From contig CALKWZ010000017.1 in assembly GCA_938003985.1 (NCBI GenBank), positions 1-55,910 of the forward strand: 55,910 nt of DNA, written 5' to 3'. The translations under genes were made by a program, and so were the position numbers. The notes below the pieces were generated by a model. That model saw only the letters and a program-made list of their open reading frames with translations. It had not been told where the DNA came from and searched no databases. This DNA is from an uncultured Verrucomicrobiota bacterium (GTDB taxonomy: Bacteria > Verrucomicrobiota > Kiritimatiellia > CAIQIC01 > Lenti-01). Below, piece after piece: positions 1-7,700 of the stretch (within the stretch, counting starts at the first letter, position 1; each line of letters begins with the position of its first letter).

Positions 1-398
1 CCGAAGCGTTGCATGGGCCTAAAATGGGTGAAAATCAGGCGAAATCGGCCAAAAAACGCGAATATTTGACCCAAAATGGCCATTTTTGGCCAAAATCGGC
101 CCCGGAGCGGCTTTGGGCGGCCTTCCAAGCCGAAATTTTAGTAAAATCGGGCAAAAAATCGGTAAAAACGGGCGCGGACGGGCCCGCAGGAAATATTTCC
201 TCGCGGAGAACACGAACATCTCGAACGGATCGATTGTAGCCGGCCTCGCTGAGGCCGGGGGGCCATTCGCCGGCTCCAGCCCGTCTCCCGAGCTTGTCGA
301 GGGATCTGGTCATGCGTTGCCGGCCTGCCGCAGCGTCAACGCCCAGATGTTTCGACTTCGGCGCCGAGCGCCTGCGCTCGACATGACCAACAATGCAC
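1..398. other. Intergenic region without a convincing gene
   Basis: I see no gene here. The first 180 bases are unusually A-rich for this contig and repeat an AAAATCGG-like word at about 42, 92, 142 and 157. A 14-bp perfect palindrome (AAAATGGCCATTTT) lies at 73-86. A clean hairpin (CCGGCCTC, 3-nt loop, GAGGCCGG) lies at 240-258. Bases 286-388 look like a REP-type element and are listed separately. Open frames here have no family resemblance or ribosome site. Confidence 0.6.
286..388. repeat. Candidate REP/REPIN-like element
   Basis: The segment starts with an imperfect palindrome (TCCC..GAGCTTGTCGAGGGA, 286-304) that resembles the widely dispersed REP word CTGAGCTTGTCGAAGG of many environmental bacteria. 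It carries GGTCATG at 308-314 and its inverse CATGACC at 382-388, with CTCGACA next to the second end. Two inverted REP-like ends about 70 bp apart is the REPIN layout. It sits next to the terminator of the neighbouring gene. The assignment rests on remembered similarity of the core word. A genome-wide copy count would decide it. Confidence 0.35.
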
Positions 399-430
399 AA
401 AAAAAGGACGCCCACGCGGGGCGTCCTTTT
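399..430 (-). terminator. Intrinsic terminator of the two-repeat secreted protein gene
   Basis: On the minus strand a 12-bp stem (AAAAGGACGCCC / GGGCGTCCTTTT) with a short loop is followed by a run of T, 15 bases after the stop codon of the gene at 445-1146. This is a textbook rho-independent terminator. Confidence 0.9.
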
Positions 431-444
431 CGGGACCGGTCGGT

Positions 445-1146
445 TTAGGGCCAGGTGTAGGGCTTCGCGTTCGTCCACACCCACGACGTCGCATTGCTCG
501 TCTTCAGGAAGAAACCTTCCGTCGCTTTCACGACGTAGTTGGACTGTAGGGCAGCCCAAACCCCCTTTGTACTTTTCGTTCCACCGTTCCATACCTGACT
601 GGATTCGTTCCAGAAATAAACCCACGAGCCATTGGCGGCGTTGCGAGCCAAGGTGGAATCGCCGAACTTGAAATCAGCGGGATAGGGATTACCCACCGTG
701 CCAAGGCTGAACCCCCCCATGACGGAACGAGTCTGAGTGGACAGTGCCGGCACTTCGCCCGCTATTGTAATTTCCGTCGCTGTGACGGAATTTGTCGGCG
801 ACTTCAGGAAAAAGCCTTCGCCAGCCTTGATCACGTAGTTGGACTGCAAGGCAGCCCAAACGCCTTTGGTGCTTTTCGTGCCACCGTTCCACACTTGGCT
901 TCCTTCATTCCAAAAATAAACCCACGAACCGTTCGGGGCTTCCTGCGCGAACGAGGTGCGGCCGAAAACATTCGAGCCTTCGGTCATGCTGAACAGCGGC
1001 ACGGTCAAACAGATTACCTTGCCTCCGGGAGGCAGCGACTTCTTGATGTACCCGATGGTATTGGCGCTGAGGACTTCCTGGGCGGAAGCAGCCACGACGG
1101 ATGCGACCAGCGCCGCTCCAACCAAACCCCACATCAATTTCTTCAT
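445..1146 (-). CDS. Secreted protein with two near-identical internal repeats
   Basis: A 233-residue exported protein of unknown function. I chose the ATG at 1146 because GGGAGCGG lies 4 bases upstream and the following residues form a signal peptide (MKKLMWGLVGAALVASVVAA, cleavage near ASAQ). The mature part holds two copies of a roughly 60-residue unit, at about residues 75-135 and 170-230. Both contain GSWVYFWNE, WNGGTKSTKGVWAALQSNYV and EGFFLK. The copies are almost identical in protein but differ at many third codon positions, so the duplication is old and its sequence is held by selection. I recognise no named family. Aromatic, Gly/Ser/Thr-rich composition suggests a beta-rich surface or matrix protein. 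It is a single gene with its own terminator; a hairpin TCTGC-N5-GCAGA (1191-1205) lies in the leader. Confidence 0.85.
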   Translation of the reverse strand: MKKLMWGLVGAALVASVVAASAQEVLSANTIGYIKKSLPPGGKVICLTVPLFSMTEGSNVFGRTSFAQEAPNGSWVYFWNEGSQVWNGGTKSTKGVWAALQSNYVIKAGEGFFLKSPTNSVTATEITIAGEVPALSTQTRSVMGGFSLGTVGNPYPADFKFGDSTLARNAANGSWVYFWNESSQVWNGGTKSTKGVWAALQSNYVVKATEGFFLKTSNATSWVWTNAKPYTWP

Positions 1147-1504
1147 GGTCCGCTCCCGTTTTTCGCGCTTTTTTAAATCGCCAAAGAGGATCTGCACTAC
1201 GCAGACCTACTTATGTGCGAAAACTAATCCTTCTCCGGGGGGTTGGCAAGAGAATTCCGGAAACAAATTTCAAACAATCGGGGCGGTCAAAACAAGGGGC
1301 CGCCCCCCCTTGCGCAGGCGGTTTTGCCGCCCATGCGTCAAAGCCTGAACAAATAGCCGCCGGCCCCGCCCTTTTTCGGCCTCCGGCCCACGTCCTCATC
1401 CCTGCGGACCTCGGATCTCCGACCTCTGACTCCTGTCCCCTGCCCCCTGATTCCAGACTGGCCCTCGGGCGGGGCCCGGCATAGAATGCCGCCGATTTGC
1501 CGCC
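1147..1504. other. Intergenic region between divergent genes
   Basis: No gene is visible. The stretch 1370-1460 on the plus strand is pyrimidine-rich and low in complexity. A small hairpin (GGCGG-TTTTG-CCGCC) lies at 1317-1331. The left end should hold the promoter of the secreted-protein gene, the right end that of the MATE gene (listed separately). Confidence 0.5.
1459..1487 (+). promoter_or_regulatory. Possible promoter of the MATE gene
   Basis: A TAGAAT box (1482-1487, 5 of 6 to TATAAT) is preceded at 17 bp by TGGCCC (1459-1464), a weak -35. The predicted transcript would start about 11 bases before the ATG at 1505, which has no Shine-Dalgarno sequence. Confidence 0.35.
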
Positions 1505-2911
1505 ATGGACGTCGCGCCTGCCAACCGCTCCCCGGCTCCGCCGGATGCCGCCGACCGCATGGGCACCGACCGCATCGGGCCCCTGCTGGTCCGCTATTCC
1601 GTGCCGGCGATCGTGGGGATGCTCGTCAACGCGCTCTACAACGTCGTGGACCGGATGTTCATCGGCTACGGCGTCGGGGCGCAGGGCATCGCGGCCGTCA
1701 CGATCTGTTTTCCGCTGGTGATGGCGATGGTGTCGTTCTCGATCCTCGTGGGCGTGGGCGCGAACACGCTGTTTTCCATCCGCATGGGCGAAGGGCGCCG
1801 GGACGAGGCGGAACGCATCCTGGGCAACGCGTTCGGGCTGCTGTTCTTCATCCCGCTGGTCGCGTCGCTGGCCGGGTTGTTCTGGCTCGACCCCCTGCTG
1901 CGCCTGATGGGCGCGGGCGAGGCGTTGCTGCCCTATGCGCGCGACTACGCCCGCATCGTGCTCGGGGGCATCGCGCTGAGCACGACGGGCCACGGGCTCT
2001 CGCATTTCATCCGCTCCGACGGCCGGCCGAAGATCTCGATGGGGGCGATGCTGATCGGCGCCGGCGCCAACGCGGTCCTCGACCCGCTGTTCATTTTCGG
2101 CTTCGGCTGGGGCATGCAAGGCGCGGCGTGGGCCACGGTGCTGGCGCAGGGGCTCTCGTTCGCGTGGTGCTTCGCCTATTTCCTGCGGCCGGGAGCCGGC
2201 ACGCGCCTGCGCCGGCGCTGCCTGCGCCTGGAATTCCGGCAAATCGTCTGGCCGCTGCTGGGGATCGGCTTCGCGCCGTTCGCGATGAACCTCGCCAACA
2301 GCCTGCTGAACCTGATCCTCAACCGCGGCCTGAAAGCCTACGGCGGCGACGCGGCCATCGCGGTCATGGGCATCCTGTCGGCCTACATGAGCGTGATCTT
2401 CATGCCGCTCTTCGGCCTGGGCCAGGGCGCGCAGCCGCTGATGGGCTTCAACTACGGCGCGCGGCGGTACGGGCGCGTGCGGCATCTCTTCTGGACCTCG
2501 GCGGCGGCGGCGACGGCCATCATGACGGCCGGCTGGCTCGTCAGCCAGCTCTTCCCCGTGCCCATCCTGCGGCTGTTCGTGGCGGCGGATTCGGAACTGA
2601 TCCCGGTGGGCACGCAGGCGCTGCGGATCTTCAGCCTGGCCTTCCCGATCATCGGGTTCCCGATCATGGGCGGGCAGTTCTTCCAGGCCATCGGCCGGCC
2701 GGTGCCGGCGGCGCTGATCGCGCTGGCCCGCCAGATCCTGCTGTTCATCCCCTTCCTGCTGGTCTTCCCGCTGGTCTGGGGCCTGCCGGGCATCTACGCC
2801 GCGGCGCCGGCCTCCGACGTGCTGACGACGCTGATCGCGCTGCCGCTCGTGCTGCGGCAGCTGCGCGAGCTGCGCCGGCGCGAAGCGGAGGCGCCGGAGG
2901 CCGCCGCATGA
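1505..2911 (+). CDS. MATE-family multidrug/Na+ exporter
   Basis: A 468-residue inner-membrane antiporter of the MATE family (MepA/NorM-like), expected to expel cationic drugs or metabolites using Na+ or H+. The N-terminal family signature is clear: PLLVRYSVPAIVGMLVNALY followed by NVVDRMFIGYG. About twelve hydrophobic segments in two homologous halves fill the usual length of 440-470 residues. In the second half FGLGQGAQPLMGFNYGA matches the conserved G-x-G-x-Q-P-x-x-x-x-N-x-G-A segment. The start is uncertain: ATG at 1505 or 1559, neither with a ribosome site. The stop overlaps the start of the next gene (ATGA), so the two are translationally coupled. Confidence 0.92.
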   Translation: MDVAPANRSPAPPDAADRMGTDRIGPLLVRYSVPAIVGMLVNALYNVVDRMFIGYGVGAQGIAAVTICFPLVMAMVSFSILVGVGANTLFSIRMGEGRRDEAERILGNAFGLLFFIPLVASLAGLFWLDPLLRLMGAGEALLPYARDYARIVLGGIALSTTGHGLSHFIRSDGRPKISMGAMLIGAGANAVLDPLFIFGFGWGMQGAAWATVLAQGLSFAWCFAYFLRPGAGTRLRRRCLRLEFRQIVWPLLGIGFAPFAMNLANSLLNLILNRGLKAYGGDAAIAVMGILSAYMSVIFMPLFGLGQGAQPLMGFNYGARRYGRVRHLFWTSAAAATAIMTAGWLVSQLFPVPILRLFVAADSELIPVGTQALRIFSLAFPIIGFPIMGGQFFQAIGRPVPAALIALARQILLFIPFLLVFPLVWGLPGIYAAAPASDVLTTLIALPLVLRQLRELRRREAEAPEAAA

Positions 2912-3357
2912 AGCCCTGCGACGTCTGCGGCGAGCCGCTCGCGCCCGGGTCCGCCGCGTGCCCCTACTGCGAGGCGCCCCAGGCGCCCGCGGCGGGCGGG
3001 CGCGCGGCCGGCCCGGCGGTGCGCAACGTGGATATCGAAGCGGGCCTGCCGACCGTGGCGGAAGCGCTGCGGCGGCTGGCCGCGCAGCTCGACCGCGCGC
3101 GCGCCGACGGCGTGGGCGTGGTGCGCGTGATCCACGGCTGGGGGTCCGCGACCGGCGGCGGCGGCAAGATCCGCGCGGCGGCGCGGCGCTGGCTGCAGGA
3201 GCAGCTCGCCGCCCGGCAGGTGCGGGGCGTGCTGTTCGGCGACCGGTTCAGTCCCGCGACGCCCGAAGGCCGCGATTTCCTGCGGCGCCACCCCGCCCTG
3301 CGCGCCACCGAACGCACCGACCGCGACAACCCCGGCATCGCCTTCGTCGAGCCGTAG
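2908..3357 (+). CDS. Zinc-ribbon plus Smr-like domain protein
   Basis: A 149-residue protein that starts inside the stop codon of the MATE gene. Residues 1-22 form a minimal zinc ribbon with two Cys pairs (CDVCGEP...ACPYC). A short linker leads to a region resembling the Smr (MutS2 C-terminal) domain: the VRNVDIEAGLPTVAEAL start and VVRVIHGWGSATGGGGKI, close to the Smr consensus IHGxGxGxLR, then RRWLQ. Smr domains bind or cut nucleic acids. The usual DLHG motif at the domain start is not present, so nuclease activity is doubtful. The pairing with a MATE exporter is unusual; role unknown. Confidence 0.7.
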   Translation: MKPCDVCGEPLAPGSAACPYCEAPQAPAAGGRAAGPAVRNVDIEAGLPTVAEALRRLAAQLDRARADGVGVVRVIHGWGSATGGGGKIRAAARRWLQEQLAARQVRGVLFGDRFSPATPEGRDFLRRHPALRATERTDRDNPGIAFVEP

Positions 3358-3536
3358 GGCCAAGACCGGGACGGGGGCGTCCCGGCTCCAATCCGCCAAG
3401 CCGCCGCCGGCCCCGGCGGGGCCAGCTGCAATTCGATCCATTTGGACGTTGAACATCGGCTATTGGACATTGCGCTCCCGGCTTCGGTCGAGCGGACCTG
3501 TGGCCTCCAACGGCGCAAGGCCGTCGGGGGGCCGGA

Positions 3537-3573
3537 AGACCCCCACGGCCTTGCGCCGTGGGTGAATCAGGTC
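3537..3573 (+). repeat. Dispersed 37-bp hairpin repeat, copy 1
   Basis: A 37-bp unit whose core (3542-3562) is an 8-bp stem CCCACGGC / GCCGTGGG around the loop CTTGC. The second copy, inverted, lies at 38933-38969 and differs only at two positions, which pair with each other in the stem. A further 15-bp inverted copy of the core (ACGGCGCAAGGCCGT) lies just upstream at 3510-3524, so a larger alternative hairpin is possible. It sits between two convergent genes, 79 bases beyond the stop codon of the lipoprotein gene at 3652. Confidence 0.75.
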
Positions 3574-3600
3574 GGCCAGCGCCGGGCGGCCCGGCGCCGC

Positions 3601-3633
3601 AAAAAAAAGCGCCGCGGATTTCTCCGCGGCGCC
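3601..3633 (-). terminator. Intrinsic terminator of the lipoprotein gene at 3652
   Basis: On the minus strand an uninterrupted GC-rich stem (GGCGCCGCGGA / TCCGCGGCGC) is followed by eight T residues, about 20 bases after the stop codon. Confidence 0.9.
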
Positions 3634-3651
3634 GACTTGAAAAGACCGCGA

Positions 3652-4620
3652 CTATTCCGCGGCGGCCTCTTCTTCTTCTGCGGGAGTTTCGGTGGCCGGC
3701 GTGACCTGGATCGCGACGGACTCGGTCTGGGCATTGATGTTGCCGGTCTTGCCGCCGGATTCGATCCAGGTGCCGTCCATCTGGCGGCTGGTGAAGATGC
3801 CGGCCACGACCGTGCCCTCGAAGGTGCCGACGATCTTGACGGGGATGAAGGCGGCGCTGACGCCGGAGGCCTCGAAGCTGGCCACGATCACGTCGCCGTC
3901 CGCGGGCAGTTCGCTCTCGTAGTACGTCGCCTTGGCGCGGGCGGAGATTTCATCGTCGACCACCTGGGGGATGTCGCTGTTCTGGGCGCCGGAGAGCGAC
4001 CGGATCTGGGACAACTTGCCGGAGTAGGTCGAGCCGTTGTTGTCGACGATGGTCAGGTTCTGCCCGGTGTGGTTGACGCTGAAGGAATAGACGCTGATGC
4101 GGGTGGCGCCGGATTCCGCGCCGCCGGAGGAGCTGCCGTCGGTCGAGACCGTGTAGGAATAGGTCACGGAGATCGGGTTGGCCTTGTCCCAATCGGCCAG
4201 TTCGGCATCGATCTCGATGTTCCACGTGCCGCCGTCGTAGTTGACGGAGCCGGAGCCGTTGCCGGTCAGGACGCCGGCCTTGCCGGGATCGGACAACGTG
4301 GCGTTGCCGACGGTGATCATGACGGAACCGGGCACGATGGGCCGGTGGGACATGCTGCCGGACGCCGTGGTGCCCTGCTTAGGCATCGTGCCGCCGGATT
4401 CGGTGCGGGTATAGACGTTCGTCACGCCGGGGATGCTGGGCGTGGTGGTGTAGTCGGTGACGAGCAAGCCGCCGCCGAGACCGCGGTAGACGCCGCTGAA
4501 ATTGACCCAGTCGTAGGCCGAACTCCAGCTCGTGGCATCCTCGCCGGTACTCCATTCGCAACCCACGAGACCGGCGGCCAGCGCCGCCATCACCATGCCG
4601 ATCAAAGCAAACCGTTTCAT
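3652..4620 (-). CDS. Lipoprotein with acidic C-terminal tail, unknown function
   Basis: A 322-residue exported lipoprotein. The signal peptide ends in a lipobox (AAGLVGC, Cys21). The mature part is rich in Gly, Ser, Thr and short beta-strand-like segments (for example GSVMITVGNATLSD, GTWNIEIDAEL, YSGKLSQIRS, VKIVGTFEGTVVAGIF) and ends in a tail of Glu and Ala. I do not recognise a family. The overall look is a beta-sandwich envelope protein anchored in the outer membrane. The ATG at 4620 is preceded by AAGGAG at a slightly long spacing. It has its own promoter (4658-4687) and terminator (3601-3633), so it is a single-gene unit. Confidence 0.85.
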   Translation of the reverse strand: MKRFALIGMVMAALAAGLVGCEWSTGEDATSWSSAYDWVNFSGVYRGLGGGLLVTDYTTTPSIPGVTNVYTRTESGGTMPKQGTTASGSMSHRPIVPGSVMITVGNATLSDPGKAGVLTGNGSGSVNYDGGTWNIEIDAELADWDKANPISVTYSYTVSTDGSSSGGAESGATRISVYSFSVNHTGQNLTIVDNNGSTYSGKLSQIRSLSGAQNSDIPQVVDDEISARAKATYYESELPADGDVIVASFEASGVSAAFIPVKIVGTFEGTVVAGIFTSRQMDGTWIESGGKTGNINAQTESVAIQVTPATETPAEEEEAAAE

Positions 4621-4657
4621 CCTGTCCGATCTCCTTGCTAGATGCCCTTATTGTTCG

Positions 4658-4687
4658 ACCATAAACTGAATGTCCAGCGCGCGTCAA
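4658..4687 (-). promoter_or_regulatory. Sigma-70-type promoter of the lipoprotein gene
   Basis: On the minus strand TTGACG (complement of 4682-4687) and TATGGT (complement of 4658-4663) are 18 bp apart. They match the housekeeping consensus at 5 of 6 and 4 of 6 positions. The ATG lies about 40 bases further on. Confidence 0.65.
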
Positions 4688-4700
4688 CGCCATTCGGCGG

Positions 4701-4722
4701 GGGGCTCCCGGGCGGGAGCCCC
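4701..4722 (-). terminator. GC-rich hairpin after the giant gene
   Basis: A perfect 9-bp stem (GGGGCTCCC / GGGAGCCCC) with a 4-nt loop lies 14 bases beyond the stop codon at 4737. There is no T-run, so it may stabilise the 3' end or need a factor to terminate. Confidence 0.55.
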
Positions 4723-4736
4723 GCGCCGCGGAGGCG

Positions 4737-7700
4737 CTACTTGGTCTGGATGCGGACGTTGAGAATGCCGTCGACGTCCAGATCCGGCACGGCGTTGGTG
4801 TAGGTGCCCGACGCGGTGATCACGCGCTGGATCCCGGAAGGCACCCAGCCGGCGCCGTTGGACAGATCGTTGTTCTGTTCGAATTCCAGGATCACGGCCG
4901 AGCCCGTCAGCAGGTTGACGCTGAAGGTGACGGCGAGCAGGTCGCTGCCCGCCACGGCCTTGACCACGCTCGGTTCCGCGACGGTGCCGTCGCTCGCCGG
5001 CTGCGAACCCGCGTTGTTCGGATCGGAGCCAAGGGCGGTTTCCACGCCGTCGCCGAAGCCGTCGCCGTCGGTGTCCCAGTTGTTCGGATCCAGGCTGGCG
5101 AGCGCTTCCTGGGCGTCGGGAATGCCGTCCAGGTCGCTGTCGGCGACCTGCGGATCGCTGCCGGCGGCGAGTTCGTCGGCGTTGGAGACGCCGTCGCCGT
5201 CCGGATCGCCGGCCGCGCCGTCGTCGCCTTCGGCGCTGAGCGGATCGAGGCCATGGGCGATTTCTACGCCGTCGGGAATCCCGTCGCCATCCGTGTCGGC
5301 GCTCTTGGGATTGGTGCCGTTGGCCTGTTCGGTCGCGTTGGAGAGGCCGTCGCTGTCCGGATCGCCGGCGGCGCCGTCGGCGCCGGCCGGGCTCGTCGCA
5401 TTCAGGCCGTAGGTGACTTCCCACAGGTCGAAGAGGCCGTCGCCGTCGGAATCCTTGAGCAGCGGATTGGTGCCGAGCAGGACTTCCTGGGAGTCCGTCA
5501 GCCCGTCGTTGTCCGTGTCCGCCTTCAGGAGATCGGTGCCGCGGGCGGACTCCTCGAGGTCGCCGAGGCCGTCGCCGTCCGTGTCGGGCGTGGTCGGACT
5601 GCTGCCGTAGAAGAGCACTTCCTGGCTGTCGGTGAGGCCGTCGCCGTCCGTGTCGGGATTGGTCGGATCGCTGCCGGCGCGGAACTCCTGGAGATCCGGC
5701 AGGCCGTCGTTGTCCGAATCCGACAAGCTGTTCATGATGGTGAGCGAGCCGGCGGCGTAGGTCTTCTCCCAGATGTCCGGGAGGCCGTCGCTGTCGGCGT
5801 CGGCGTCGTGGACGATGACGTTGTTGCCGGACAGTTCCGCGGCGCTCCGGACCTGGATGGCCTTGGCCGAGTAGTCCGAGGCGTAGGGATTGACCGCCGC
5901 GGTCGTGCTGAGCCCGCCGCGCTTGCTGATGGTCGCGACGACCCAGTTGATGCTGCCGACGGTGGCCGGCGCGCCCTTGACGAGGCTCCAGGCCTCGCCG
6001 GCGTCGAGGACGCCGTTGTTGTTGAGGTCGTGGTACGCGCGCACGACGTAGGTGCCGATCGGCAGGCCCATCAGCCGGTAGTTGAAGTTGCGGTCGGCGC
6101 GGACCTTGGCCACGGGGCGCTGGTCGAACCCGCTGCCCGTGAACGCCTCGACGACGACGACGGCGCTGGTGGACCAGCCGCGGTACTGGGCCCGGCCGCT
6201 GATCATGCCCGGTCCGCCGGCGGCCGGCGGCTGCAGGTTGATGGCGAAGTTGATCCACCCGCTCGCGGCGCTGGCGCGCGGATTGAAGGCCCGGACCTGG
6301 ATGCGGTACTGGCCGTTGGTGAACGTGCCCCAGCCCGGAACGACCGGCAGATCCATTTCGGCGTGGCCGGTGCGGTCCACGTAGGGCGCGAACCGGGTGA
6401 CGTTGCACACGGAGGCGCCGCTGACGGCGTTCACGATCTGGATCTGGACCTGGGCCGTGTTCCGGTCCAGCGCCAGGCGCAGTTTCTCGTTGGCGTAGAG
6501 GATGGTGCCGACGGGGCTGAGAACCGACGGCGCCGCCAAGTTCGTCGGGTAGTCCGCCGTCTGGAGGCCCGAAGCCAGCACGTTGGTGCCCGACTTCACC
6601 TGCCAGCTGTACGGTCCGAACAGCGCGCCCGTGGACATCGCGGCGTTGACGCCGGTCGCGTGCCGGAAGTCGAATTCATGGATGTAGTTCCGGTTGTCCG
6701 AGCAGCCGCTGCGGGTGAGTTCGTAGACCAGGTTGCCGGTGCGCGTGATCAAGATCGTGTAGCTGGACGCCGACACGTTCGTGGCGGTCTCGACCGGCTC
6801 CCAGCCGAAGCGAATGGCGCCGTTGGCCTTTTCGCGCAGGGCGATGTCCACGACCGCCTCGCCCCAGCCCATGTGCTCGGGCATGTACTCGGCGAAGCCC
6901 AGCAGTTCCTTGTCGTTCCACTGGCCGTCGTTGTTTTCGTCCACGAAGGCCATGAAGTAGGTCCGGCCCTGCCAGAGGTGGCCGCCGTCCATCCAGTCGG
7001 TCAGCGACAGGGAATTGCCGTCGCGGATCGACGTCTCGAGCGCATAGGAGGTCTTGGCATCGGGGCAATCCATGTCCGGATTCCGGTAGGCGAAGATGCG
7101 CAGGGTGCCTTCCTCCACGTCGGGGCAATCCGTCTTGAAGCGGAAGGTCAGCTGCGGTTTCGGATAGGAGCGCGGATCGTCCGGATCGCAGTACGGGATC
7201 GAATAGCCGGTGCCGCTGACCCAGTTGGACGACACGTTGCCGTCTTCGTTGGTGGTGACCGAGTAGACGTTGGCGCTGCGCGTCAGGTAGTAGGCCATGT
7301 ATTCCGAATAGTTGTCCCAGCCGTCGCCGTCCGGATCGAGGTGGGCGTCGAAGCGCAACGGGCTGCAAGCGGTCGGGAAGAGCGATTCCCAGGCATCGGG
7401 AATGTTGTCGCCGTCCATGTAGAGCGAGCCGTAGGTCGCGCCGACCGGCGGGCTGTCGTAGTCGCCCAAGCCGTCGCCGTCGGTGTCGAACTCGAACGGA
7501 TTGGTGCCGGCGAGCCATTCGGCGCGGTTGTTGAGGCCGTCGTTGTCCGGATCGCCCCAGGCGCCGTTGACGAAATCGGCGACGTTGTAGACGTAGTCCA
7601 GGCGGCCGTCGCCGTCGAGATCCACGCTCGAGGCGGTGGTGCCGCCGAAACCGCCGTCCAGCGGGTTGAGGCCGTAGCGGATCTCCCACGAATCGGGCAG

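Noticed and set aside
9..239. Small frames in the first 450 bases
   Set aside because: They run through A-rich repeats and a REP-like element with no ribosome site and no likeness to a protein family.
1211..2485. A 424-codon minus-strand frame across the MATE gene
   Set aside because: It is a shadow of the MATE reading frame: Arg/His/Ala/Gln-rich, with no domain, while the plus strand has a full MATE protein.
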